This document shows, in pieces, positions 55,339 through 64,000 of a stretch of 64,000 nucleotides of DNA. The notes under the pieces are model-generated. The model had not been told where the DNA came from. It searched no databases and saw nothing but the letters and a program-made list of their open reading frames with translations. The DNA is from JAIBCC01 sp963763855 (lineage in GTDB: Bacteria > Acidobacteriota > Blastocatellia > Pyrinomonadales > Pyrinomonadaceae), in NCBI GenBank assembly GCA_963763855.1, contig CAVXPU010000002.1:124001-188000 (forward strand). The letters run 5' to 3'. Numbering within the stretch: the first letter of the stretch is position 1; each line of letters begins with the position of its first letter. A program made the position numbers and the translations under genes.

Positions 55339-56385
55339 TTAATTGCTGGAATATTTTAGGGTCGTTTTTGATTCGAAACATTGCGATCCTGTTTGGCAAA
55401 AGTGAATGGCTTCGTCTTCGAAATCCGGCGTTTCCATCTGAATCGTCAGATGATCAATTCCAAATTTATCGTGGAGATTCTGACGCAAGTTTTTCAAGAG
55501 TTCCGTCTGGGCGATATCTTTATCGTGCCGAACGTGTGCCGAAAGTGCGTCCAAGCCTGAGGTAATAGTCCAAACGTGCAAATCGTGAACCGCGTTTACG
55601 CCATTTGCAGCTAAAATCTCTTCTTCAACTGCAGCAAGATCGATGTGCAGCGGAGTTCCTTCCAAAAGCACGTTAACCGTTTCTCCAATCAGATTCCAAG
55701 AGCCGTAAATAATAATCAAACTGATCAAAAGACTGCTAACGGCATCTGCCCAAACCCAACCGAAACTTATTATCAATATTCCTGCGATAATCGCCGTAAC
55801 CGAGCCTAAAGCATCGCCAACAACATGAAGCCACGCTCCTCGCATATTCAAATCGTGCTTATGATCGGAATGCAGGAGCCATACACAAATGAGATTGATA
55901 AGAAGTCCGCCTACCGCAATGATCGTCAGCTCAAATCCCTTTACTTCCGGCGGCGTCGAAATACGATGCCAAGCTTCGTAAATAACCCATAATGAAATCA
56001 GGATCAGGACGATTCCATTGAGTAATGCGGCAAGAATTTCCATACGGTAATATCCATATGTTTTTCTCGCATTTGCCGGGCGTGAAGCAAACCAAATTGC
56101 TCCCAAAGTCAGAGTCAAAGCAGCCGCATCAGTAAGCATGTGTCCGGCATCGGCAAGCAGGGCGAGCGAATTTGCCAGCCAACCGCCAATGGCTTCGGCA
56201 ACCATATAAAAAGCAGTCAAGACTAAGGCAATTTTGAGTCTTTTTAGACTCTTTGCATCGCGTCTTTGACTGCCATGACCGTGTTCGTGATGAATGCCGA
56301 TAGGCTCAAAACTCCTTTTAATACTGCCGCAAAACCTTGCCGCTCGGTAATGCAAGAACGTAGCGATTACGATTACCGTGTTCAT
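55339..56385 (-). CDS. Cation diffusion facilitator (CDF/CzcD-type) transporter
   Basis: A 348-aa reading; the real start is uncertain. Six membrane segments follow a His-rich cytoplasmic N-terminus (GIHHEHGHGSQRR). The metal-site helices show LLADAGHMLTDAAAL and HVVGDALGS (HxxxD type). The C-terminal domain (VHDLHVWTITSGLDALSAHV) is the cytoplasmic dimer domain. CDF proteins export Zn2+, Co2+ or Cd2+ by proton exchange. The ATG at 56385 lies 68 bases inside the FecR gene and no later ATG precedes the first helix. Confidence 0.88.
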   Translation of the reverse strand: MNTVIVIATFLHYRAARFCGSIKRSFEPIGIHHEHGHGSQRRDAKSLKRLKIALVLTAFYMVAEAIGGWLANSLALLADAGHMLTDAAALTLTLGAIWFASRPANARKTYGYYRMEILAALLNGIVLILISLWVIYEAWHRISTPPEVKGFELTIIAVGGLLINLICVWLLHSDHKHDLNMRGAWLHVVGDALGSVTAIIAGILIISFGWVWADAVSSLLISLIIIYGSWNLIGETVNVLLEGTPLHIDLAAVEEEILAANGVNAVHDLHVWTITSGLDALSAHVRHDKDIAQTELLKNLRQNLHDKFGIDHLTIQMETPDFEDEAIHFCQTGSQCFESKTTLKYSSN

Positions 56386-57556
56386 CGCTTATTTCAATCG
56401 TAACTTCAGCATCAGGAATCATCGTTTGAATTTTGAAGCTGCCGTCGCCCGTTGCGAATGTTTCACGCCCAACCGCTCGAACGGTCGCACCTGAAACGGT
56501 TTTTCCGCTGATTAAATAAACTTTTCCGCCCAAACTTTCTACCTGCCAATCAGTCGCAACCAACTTTTCATTTCCATCGCGTTTGTTGATCGTAAATCGC
56601 CAAGGCTCGCTCCATTCGGTAGTTTGTCCCGAAGTAGAAGTGCCGCGAATTCGCCAGTAATAAACCCCGGGAGGAATATTTCCGAAGGTAAAACTTGGAA
56701 TAGTCAAAGGCTCTCTTTCAAGCACTACGCCGTCCGACACAAAAAATGGCGATGTTGCAACCTGTAAATGATAAGTAAAATTGGTACCACTATCATTTTT
56801 CTGCCAACGAAAAGTAACATCGGCAGTTCCATTTGAAGTACCCAAAAATTGCTCAAGCGAAGCAGGTGCAATAAGTTTTGGCGGCTCGTGTAATTTTTCT
56901 TTCGGAGAAATCTTGCCATTTGTGACCGTTGCAAATTCGCCGTCTTTGATGATAGTTTTCTCGCCGCCGATGGTTGTTTCCACTCCGCCGCGACTAATTC
57001 TGATCTCACCGCCATTCGTTTTTGGATTAACACCGAAACTCGCATCGGTTTGAGATTGCAGTTTGTTTTCAACCTCTTTTACTTCAACGATATTATTTGA
57101 AGCTTCGGTTTGCTCGCTCGTTTTTACGTTAATTTGTCCTGTATCCAGGGCAACGCGGATATTGGTTCCACCAAAAATTGAGCTGCTATCTCTAATAACG
57201 ACGGTACTATTCGGACGAATTGTCAGCACTGAACCATCGATCATCCGAATCTGAGCTTTGCCATCGGCTTGAGTTTGAATCGTATCGCCGGCTGAAAGAA
57301 AGGTATCTTTCACAACCTTTGCAGTTTCTCTGGTTGATGCCCGGGTTACGCGTACATCGCCTTCAAAAGAGATAATCCGGGCTGCGTCTTTCGGGATATT
57401 TGAACTGGCTGTATTTTCAACAAACCAATTGTTTTTCATCGCCCACCAAAAGCCGCCAACTAACGCAGAGAGAAAAATAGCTACGCCAAAGATTGCATAA
57501 ATGCTACTCTTTTTAATCTTCCACCAATCAATGTAGTAATTTTTTCTCTCGCTCAT
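56318..57556 (-). CDS. FecR domain protein with C-terminal beta domain
   Basis: A 412-aa protein with one membrane segment near residues 18-38, so the bulk is probably periplasmic. A FecR domain follows, with FEGDVRVTRAS, GDTIQTQADGKAQIRM and DGSVLTIRPNSTVVIR. The second half is a fibronectin-like part (FRWQKNDSGTNFTYHLQVA, then PPGVYYWRIRGTS) and a carboxypeptidase-regulatory-like end. FecR domains carry signals across membranes in iron regulation, but no sigma factor or TonB receptor is adjacent. It sits six bases after TerC. Confidence 0.85.
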   Translation of the reverse strand: MSERKNYYIDWWKIKKSSIYAIFGVAIFLSALVGGFWWAMKNNWFVENTASSNIPKDAARIISFEGDVRVTRASTRETAKVVKDTFLSAGDTIQTQADGKAQIRMIDGSVLTIRPNSTVVIRDSSSIFGGTNIRVALDTGQINVKTSEQTEASNNIVEVKEVENKLQSQTDASFGVNPKTNGGEIRISRGGVETTIGGEKTIIKDGEFATVTNGKISPKEKLHEPPKLIAPASLEQFLGTSNGTADVTFRWQKNDSGTNFTYHLQVATSPFFVSDGVVLEREPLTIPSFTFGNIPPGVYYWRIRGTSTSGQTTEWSEPWRFTINKRDGNEKLVATDWQVESLGGKVYLISGKTVSGATVRAVGRETFATGDGSFKIQTMIPDAEVTIEISDEHGNRNRYVLALPSGKVLRQY

Positions 57557-57562
57557 TCAAAT

Positions 57563-58621
57563 TTACTCGGAGGTGAGATCGTCCGATTCCTCTTTGTCTT
57601 TTGGAAAGACTAAAGATAAAACAATTGACAGAATCAATGCTCCAACCACGATGCCAAGTGATATATTAATAAACATTTGGTTGAAATCATGGTTAAGAAA
57701 TCTTTGCAGAAAGTTTGTAAAAGCAGATTCTGAATTCTGCCCCATTACCATTATCAAGCCTTCTGCCAAAAGAGGCAAGAGCATTTTTACTCCGATAAAG
57801 CTCAAAATGAACGCCAAGCCGTATTTTAGAAAGTGAAATCGATCCGCAAGGTCCGCCAAAAGAAAGAAAAATGTCCGTAAACCTAGGATAGCAAAGATAT
57901 TAGAGGTGTAAACTATAAACTTGTCAGTTGTAATACCAAAAATCGCCGGAATTGAATCTACCGCAAACATTAAATCAGAAAGCTCAACAATTATTAAAAC
58001 CAAAAGCAACAACGTTCCTGTGGTTTTCCCGTCCACTTTAATTAAGAACTTATTTTGGTCGTAATGCTTGGAAATTCTTACATAGCGAGTAATAAACGCA
58101 ACGGCTTTGCTTTTTTCAGGGTGAAATCCTTCATCGTCGTCTGAAAACATTTTGATTCCCGTCCAAAGCAGAAAAACACCGAAAAGGTAAAGTATCCAAT
58201 GAAAACGATCGACCAATTCCGCTCCGGTAAAAATCATTATCATTCGCATAAATAATGCTCCCATGATTCCCCAGAACAAAACACGATGCTGATACTTTTT
58301 TGGTACCTTAAAATAATTAAAAATCAGAAGAAAAACGAAAAGATTATCTACGGAAAGCGAAAGCTCAATCAAATATCCGGTGAAAAATTCCTTGGCTTTA
58401 AGAAATGCGATAGAACTATCATGATTTTGGCTCACCATCCAAAAAATAAATCCGTTAAAGATTAAGGCTAGTGAAACCCAAACCGCACTCCAAGTAAAAG
58501 TTTCTCTTCGAGTGGGTATATGCGATCGACGATTTGCAATTCCCAAATCAACGCCAAGTGCGACCAAAACCACTACAAAAAATGTTGCCCAAGCCCAAAA
58601 CGGATATTCGATAGTATTCAT
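57563..58621 (-). CDS. TerC family integral membrane protein
   Basis: About 352 aa from ATG 58621 (a TTG two codons earlier is possible). Eight or nine membrane helices carry the TerC motifs: LSVDNLFVFLLIF, and later ELSDLMFAVDSIPAIFGIT. TerC members are linked to tellurite resistance and to Mn2+ export or metal loading of exported proteins. The leader has no yybP-ykoY riboswitch that I can see. First gene of a four-gene operon with FecR, CDF and LarA, so a metal-homeostasis context is likely. Confidence 0.88.
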   Translation of the reverse strand: MNTIEYPFWAWATFFVVVLVALGVDLGIANRRSHIPTRRETFTWSAVWVSLALIFNGFIFWMVSQNHDSSIAFLKAKEFFTGYLIELSLSVDNLFVFLLIFNYFKVPKKYQHRVLFWGIMGALFMRMIMIFTGAELVDRFHWILYLFGVFLLWTGIKMFSDDDEGFHPEKSKAVAFITRYVRISKHYDQNKFLIKVDGKTTGTLLLLVLIIVELSDLMFAVDSIPAIFGITTDKFIVYTSNIFAILGLRTFFFLLADLADRFHFLKYGLAFILSFIGVKMLLPLLAEGLIMVMGQNSESAFTNFLQRFLNHDFNQMFINISLGIVVGALILSIVLSLVFPKDKEESDDLTSE

Positions 58622-58825
58622 AAGCAATCAAAGGTATTCCAACTAAAGGTAAAAGGTAAGAGTTGAAAAGTCAAAAACTTACGATGATGAATTAATGCTT
58701 GAGCCAATAGTTTTCCGCTTTGCTTTTTACTTTTGCCCTTATCCTTGTTAAAATCGCGGTTTGTCCGTAATGAAATCTAATTGAACACGTTGATTTCAAT
58801 CTTCAGGAAATAGGTAGTTTTAAAG

Positions 58826-60814
58826 ATGCTTAAATTTTTCAGTCGTTTAGAAAGAACCAGAAATTTTGTTCTTATTTTATTTGCCATTGTGATGGTAGCA
58901 AGTCTTGTGCTTTTTTATGCCCCAACTCGTGATGGCGTGCAGAATAATCTCGCCACAAGCAATGAAACTGTTGCAAAAGTGGGAAGCGAATCTGTTACAA
59001 CCAGCGAACTTGTTGTTCAAAAGGAAAATCTCGGAAGAATGTATGGCGGACGTTCTTTGCCAGCCAAACTTTTGCTTGATGGAATGATTCGCGAAAGGCT
59101 TGTAAGAGTTGAAGCAAATCGTTTGGGCTTAACCGCCTCTGATGCAGAAGTTGCCGATGAAATTCGTCAAAGAAATAAGCCGCAAGATGGTAAAGCTTTT
59201 GATATCAAAGTTTATGAGCAAAATGTGACTGAGCAATACGGCAGCGTCAAAGCTTACGAGCAATCTGTCAGAGATAGTTTGAGCAGCCAAAAACTTGAAG
59301 CTTACATCACTTCGGGCGTAAGCGTTTCCGAAACCGAATTGGTTGACGATTACAAACGCCGAAATTCCAAGTTTGACTTAAGTTTTGTTCCTGTAAATAC
59401 TACCGAATTAGCGAAAGGCAACAAAGCCAAGCCGATGAAGAATTGAAAGCCTATTTTGAACAAAACAAAAAGAATTATTACATTGGCATTCCGCAGAAAA
59501 AGATTAGATATGTCTTTATCAATACTGCCAAGATCGGTGAAAAACTAGCTATTTCCGATGAAGAAATCAAAGCTGAATACGATAAATTGCCGGTTGATAA
59601 AAAACAAGCCGGAGTTAATGGACAGCAAATTGTTTTGAAAGTTGGCAAACCTGAACTAGACGGACAAGTTTTAGCGAAAGCCAATGAATTGCTGGCCCAA
59701 ATTAAAAAAGACGGCGGAAAAATTAGCGAAGAAGCATTTGCCGATTTAGCAAAAGGTCAGTCTGAAGATACTGCAAGTGCTCAAAATGGTGGAAAATTGC
59801 CAGGCTTAGTTCGTTCAAATCCGAATAATCCAACCGATCCCGTCAAATAAATTATTAGCTTTGGAAGAAGGGTCAAGTTACCGAACCGATTAAATTCGGT
59901 ACAGCTTATTACATTTTGCGTCGGGGTGCTGCTGTCGCCAAAGATTTGGCTGATGCGAAAAAAGAAATTGAAGTAAGCTTAAGAAATCGACGCTCTTACA
60001 CCGCCGCTGCCGAAATCGCCCAAAAGGCTGTCCGACCGTTTGAAAGAAGTAAAAGACGTGAACAAAGTCGCTGAAGAATTTGCCGCCCAAGCCAATTCGA
60101 ATGCCAAAGATATGGTGCGCGAAACGAGTTTTGTTAAGCCTGGTGATGACGTTCCAAATATTGGTGTTTCGCCGCAATTTGAAGAAGGCATAGCACCGCT
60201 CACAGAGGTTGGAGCAGTTGGCGAAAAAACTCCGATTAAGGATGGCTTTGCAATTCCGCTGTTGGCTGAAAAGAAAGAGCCTCGTGATGCGGAATTTGAT
60301 GAAGTCAAAGATCGCGTAACCGAAGCTGTCCGCAATGAACAAGCCCGCACAAAGGTCGAACAGATCGCCAAAGACATCGCGGCAGGTGCGTCAAATGCTG
60401 CGGGGATTGCCGCTGCCAGCCAAAGTAAAGGAATTAAAGGCTGAAGAGGCGAAAAACTATGTTTTAGGTTCGCCTCTTGGTCAGGGTGAAAGTGCAGGAA
60501 CCTCCGAATCCTTAGAAGATGCGATATATGCCCTAAAAGCGGGTGAAGTAACCAAAGCACCGATTAAAGTGGGCGATAATTGGTATGTCGTTGGCGTAAC
60601 AAACCGGACGGAAGCCAATATGGACGAATTTGCAAAGGAACGCGATCAGACTTTGCAAGGCAAACTTGCACAAAAACGAGGTCAGATTTTTACTGATTAT
60701 TTAGGAAGTATCCGACAAAAAATGGAGACAGCCGGGCAGATCAAAATCTATAAAGAAGCTATCGAAAAGATTGATGCCGCTGACAAAACTGCTGACGCTC
60801 CTGAAGCTGTCTAG
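58826..60814 (+). pseudogene. SurA/PpiC-type peptidyl-prolyl isomerase, four frame breaks
   Basis: A full-length span of about 660 codons. The N-terminus has a membrane anchor (VLILFAIVMVASLVLFYA) and a SurA-like chaperone segment (AKVGSESVTTSELVVQKENL). The first frame runs to about 59415. Segments in other frames then continue the protein: a PpiC-like part with AFADLAKGQSEDTAS (59443-59850), YYILRRGAAVAKDL (about 59871-60030), a middle part (60040-60440), and a C-terminal part with NYVLGSPLGQGESAG (60440-60814). Breaks near 59420, 59850-59870, 60030 and 60430 are one- or two-base changes, several in short homopolymers. It would fold outer-membrane proteins if intact. Confidence 0.82.
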
Positions 60815-60838
60815 AGATTGATTAAATTAACAAAAAAA

Positions 60839-60880
60839 AGAGGCTGTCCAAAAAGTAAAAATTTGGGCAGTCTTTTTTTT
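60839..60880 (+). terminator. Terminator formed by the end of the IS element
   Basis: GAGGCTGTCC and GGGCAGTCTT pair around a 15-base AT-rich loop and run into eight T residues. It lies 25 bases past the foldase stop, and its left arm is the terminal repeat of the IS1182 element. Confidence 0.7.
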
Positions 60881-62583
60881 CATTTTAGTTTTTTTTCTGC
60901 CTTTGCAGACTAATTTTTGTGATTTTTCTCGTTTGCGGGATAAATTTAGTTTGTTTTTTCAATAGTTTGAGTTTATCCCGGGTTTAATGGCTTCTTTCTA
61001 ACCCAAAGTGGTTCAGATTGTGAGCCAGTGCTATCAGTCCGACTTCGATTCCGGCTTTTTGGAGTCCTCTTAAATTGAATCTTTTGAATCCTTTGTTGTG
61101 TTTGATGTTGCCAAAGACCGCTTCTACCTTCCAACGTTCTTTTCTTTTCACCACTCCGATTTCACTTTCCAGTAATTCTCTGATTTCTTTCCGCCGTTTG
61201 ATCAGATTATGATTTCGTCCAATGATTCGATTTCCTGTTGATTTATGGCATCCTGAACGCATCGGACAACTTGTGCAATTTTGAGCTTGGTATTGATTTA
61301 TCTGCTGAATGTAGCCTGTTTTGGTCTTTTGTTTTTTCGTCCCGATTCGCTTCATCGGTTGTCCGATCGGGCAATAATAAGTGTCAGTTTCCTGATTGTA
61401 ATACAGATTATCCGCTAAAAATGGATTCTGTTGGTGCTTTTTACCGGTCTGTTCTTTCTCGAAATAATTGTATTTAACGAAGGCTTCAATCTCTTTTTCA
61501 GCTAAATAATCATAATTTTCTTCGCTTCCGCAACCTGCGTCTGCAGTGATATTTTCCGGATTATTTCCGTAACTTTCAACGTGTTTTTCGAGGTGATCTT
61601 TGAGTAGATTTGTGTCCGTCGGGCTTTGTCCGAGCGTGTAATTGACCAGATAATGACCGCTCGTTGAGGCTTGCGGATTGTAGCCGGGTTTGAGCTGTCC
61701 GTTCATCATATGATCGTCTTTCATCCGCATAAACGTTGCCTCTTTATCCGTTTTTGAATAACTTCCGCGACCCTTTAGAATCTGCTCTTTCTCATCATAT
61801 TCACTCAACTTTTTTGTCCAATTCTTCCTCGCATAATTCAACTTTTGTTTGACCTTTTTGTCGATTGATTTAACTTTCAACGCTTCATTTATTTCTTCTA
61901 TCGCCCGACTCACCGATTCCGGATTGATCTCTTTGAATTCGGGTTTGGTCGGCGTGTTTTCTTCTTCCCGATAGACTTCCTCGACATATTTCCAAAGCTC
62001 ATTGAGCTGCTTTTCGATTCGTTCGCGACTCGTCTTTATCGCTTTTCCCCACACAAAAGTGTAACGATTCGCATTCGCTTCCAGCTTCGTCCCGTCCAAC
62101 GTTATTTCCTTCAATGACAAGACTCCTTCCTCTGCCAATAAAACGACCACTTGACTGAATATCTTCTGCAAATGCTCCTTCAAACGCTTTCCCCGAAAAT
62201 CATTGATCGTGTTATGGTCAGGCTTCGCTCCGCCCGTAAGCCACATGAAATGCACGTTTTCAGTTAAAGATTGCTCAATCTTCCGCGATGAGTAAATGTT
62301 GCGTAAATACCCGTAAACCAACACTTTCAACAACATCCGCGGATGTTAACTCGACGTCCCGCCGCCTTTATAACTCTGTTCCAATTCACCGATATTGATG
62401 CGTTCGATAACCTCATCGACCACCCGCACCGGATGCTTCTCAGGTATCAATTCATCCAAACTCGGCGGCAACAACATCGGCTGATTCTGCACATATCGTT
62501 TGAATACTGCTTTTTTGCTCATATCAATATTTTAAACTAAGTTCTTTTAAAATGAAAAAGAAGCCGCCTTTTCAGACAGCCTC
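60840..62583 (-). mobile_element. IS1182-family insertion sequence
   Basis: About 1.74 kb bounded by GAGGCTGTCCAAAAAG at 60840 and its inverted relative CTTTTCAGACAGCCTC ending at 62583. The A/T-rich flanks (AAAAAAAA / TTTTTTT) may also belong to the repeats. One transposase gene lies inside. No clear target-site duplication was seen because both flanks are A/T runs. Confidence 0.85.
60984..62522 (-). pseudogene. IS1182-family transposase with an in-frame stop
   Basis: The full reading starts at ATG 62522 (MSKKAVFKRYVQNQPMLLPP) and contains the DUF772 N-terminal domain (IPEKHPVRVVDEVIERI), then KGGGTSS, then an ochre stop TAA at 62346-62348 where the family usually has tyrosine (TSSYHPRM). 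Beyond it the frame is open for 450 codons from ATG 62336, with THE DDE parts ITLDGTKLEANANRY, ITADAGCGSEENYDYL and ERWKVEAVFGNIKHNKG. A C4-like zinc stretch (CPIG, CTSCPMRSGC) is present. The ochre makes a full product impossible without suppression. Confidence 0.85.
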
Positions 62584-62634
62584 TTTTTTTGTCAAAGGTA
62601 ACATAATTTTCAGACTTCTTCCGAATTAATTGGA

Positions 62635-64000
62635 TTACAATTCGGGCTGCATCATAACATCAGCTAAAGCTCTCAATCTAGCAACATCGGCGACGTTCTT
62701 ATTGGTCTTTGCATTCTTTCCTAAAGATTTAGCCAAACCTTTGAGTTTTGCAGGATTCTTTGAAGTTTCTGCATTAAGAATCGCTTTTCGCATAGCCGCA
62801 ATTCGGGCAACAGGTAAACCTTTCGAACGCTCCAACTGATCGAGGTAAGCCTTGGCAATTATTAACTGCTTAGACCACTCAATTTTTTCCTGAGTCTGAA
62901 CATTTAGTTGTGCAATTTGGATCGTTTTTGCAGCATCAATCTCGTTTTGAGTCAGATGCTTTGTTGGAGTTAGCTCAAAAATGTCTAATCCGCGAGCAAT
63001 TTCTGATGAATAGATGCTGCCGTTATACCAATATGCCGACCACGAACCGGCGAGTATTAATGTTTTTGGATCTAACGCCCCGCGGTCGAAATAGGCAATT
63101 TCAAAAGGCTTTGCGGGGTCGGTGAAATCCATAATAGAAATTCCGCCTTGATACCACGCCTGAACTTTGATATCGCGTCCGGGAACAGGGACGAGCGAGC
63201 CATTATGTGCCACGCAATTTTCGCTGTCGCCTTGTGCGGCAGGCAATTTGTAATAATTTCCAAACGTCAATTTGTTATCTTTCAACGCAAAAATCGCGTT
63301 TGCTCCCCAAACATTCGGATCAGTCGCACGACATCTGGCACCCATTCCGCCGCCCCATTCGTCAGTAAAAACAACCTTTTTGCCATCATTTGAGAAAGAA
63401 GCCGAATGCCAATAAGCGTAATTTTTATCATTGACCGCATCTATCCGTTTCGGATTAGCCGGGTCTTTGATGTCGAGCAAAATTCCATTCCCTGAACAGG
63501 CTCCGGCAGCTAGACCGAGTTCTGAATAGACCGTTATATCATGGCATTGGTCGGTATCTTCAGACCTTGTTGGTGTGCCTTCGCTGGCACTGCCGCCGTT
63601 ATTCAAAGCATTTACTTTTCCTGTTTTTGGATCGCTGAAAATCCTTGGACTGGCGACAATTTTTGCGTCTTGTGGTGCGGCGAGCGGAACTTTTATTATA
63701 TCAATCCGAAAACGTGCCGTCTCAGGATTTTTTTCAGGCGTACCATCTGAACAGCCTGGCAATTCTTCGCCTTGACGGACGAAAGATGTTCCTGAAATGT
63801 AAACATAAACGTTGTTTGGATCTTTTGGATCCGGCACTAATGTATGAGTATGCGAACCTCGACAAGACTGTACAGCCGCAACCTGTTTCGGATTGCTGAT
63901 GTCGGAAATATCAAAAATTCTTACGCCGCGAAAACGATCTTTGTTTGCTGCGGGAAGTTGATTAGGTGCTGCGACAGGAAAGCCTTCAGCACTACAATCA
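62635..64000 (-). CDS. LVIVD-repeat protein, partial (start beyond the window)
   Basis: At least 455 codons are open to base 64000; the upstream part is missing. The visible segments are beta-propeller-like: GVRIFDISDISNPKQVAAVQ, GILLDIKDPANPKRIDAV and GGISIMDFTDPAKPFEIAYF, each an LVIVD-type repeat (x-DIxDPxxP). HSASFSNDGKKVVFTDEWGG lies in the middle. The C-terminal 90 residues are helical and lysine-rich. Such proteins are usually secreted; function unknown. The stop at 62635 is close to the IS element, whose insertion did not alter the frame. Confidence 0.85.
   Translation of the reverse strand, partial: DCSAEGFPVAAPNQLPAANKDRFRGVRIFDISDISNPKQVAAVQSCRGSHTHTLVPDPKDPNNVYVYISGTSFVRQGEELPGCSDGTPEKNPETARFRIDIIKVPLAAPQDAKIVASPRIFSDPKTGKVNALNNGGSASEGTPTRSEDTDQCHDITVYSELGLAAGACSGNGILLDIKDPANPKRIDAVNDKNYAYWHSASFSNDGKKVVFTDEWGGGMGARCRATDPNVWGANAIFALKDNKLTFGNYYKLPAAQGDSENCVAHNGSLVPVPGRDIKVQAWYQGGISIMDFTDPAKPFEIAYFDRGALDPKTLILAGSWSAYWYNGSIYSSEIARGLDIFELTPTKHLTQNEIDAAKTIQIAQLNVQTQEKIEWSKQLIIAKAYLDQLERSKGLPVARIAAMRKAILNAETSKNPAKLKGLAKSLGKNAKTNKNVADVARLRALADVMMQPEL

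Noticed and set aside
58622..58825. yybP-ykoY manganese riboswitch before TerC
   Set aside because: The conserved loop sequences of that riboswitch class are not visible on the minus strand.

Overview
The window looks like a chromosomal piece of a Gram-negative, moderately AT-rich bacterium. The most likely home is Acidobacteriota, class Blastocatellia (inference). The reasons are the gene mix: DUF11 surface proteins, pappalysin-like M43 proteases, a DUF1501/DUF1800 pair, an LVIVD-repeat protein, a PYROXD2-like oxidoreductase, a sterol-desaturase/CDGSH fusion, many Sec signal peptides, and several families of dispersed palindromic repeats. No rRNA, tRNA, CRISPR array or phage module was seen. 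Apart from one IS1182-type element, the window reads as ordinary chromosome.

Left end (1-7.6 kb): an aspartate kinase gene leaves the window at base 1. It is preceded by a lysine riboswitch and an intrinsic terminator. Next come three tandem M43 metalloprotease paralogs, of which only the first is intact. An acyl-CoA synthetase follows, broken by frameshifts and by an inserted palindromic repeat, and then a CHAD protein with one frame break. Frame breaks are concentrated here and again at 58.8-60.8 kb, while the genes between are open, including one of about 1860 codons. Either these loci are decaying or the assembly is locally poor.

7.6-21 kb: an M1 aminopeptidase, then a four-gene minus-strand operon encoding three secreted DUF11 proteins and a very large protein with DUF11/SdrB-like/Ig-like domains and a C-terminal outer-membrane beta-barrel. 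This is the best candidate in the window for an undescribed system, a cell-surface assembly. The operon has a long leader with a strong terminator hairpin and an internal stem-loop.

21-38.5 kb: a glycine-rich RRM protein, PQQ-type sugar dehydrogenase, an overlapping small-protein/HNH nuclease pair, CPBP protease, FAD oxidoreductase, the sterol-desaturase/CDGSH fusion, D-aminoacylase-like amidohydrolase, AraC regulator, VOC protein, a nucleotidyltransferase pair resembling a toxin-antitoxin module, a GlcD-type oxidase, an M48 protease, a RecB-like nuclease and an alkyltransferase-like protein. Repeat clusters lie at 23.2-23.5, 31.6-31.9 and 38.1 kb.

38.6-58.6 kb: formate-THF ligase, a kynurenine-formamidase-like cyclase, a HerA-like ATPase, an aspartoacylase-like protein, a DksA/TraR protein, a coupled M20 peptidase and S1/P1 nuclease, MgtC/DUF4010, the DUF1501/DUF1800 pair, and a four-gene operon TerC-FecR-CDF transporter-LarA.

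Right end: a frame-broken SurA/PpiC foldase, an IS1182-family element whose transposase carries an in-frame stop, and an LVIVD-repeat protein that runs off the window. Much of the content concerns the envelope or periplasm: exported proteases, surface repeats, a foldase and nucleases.
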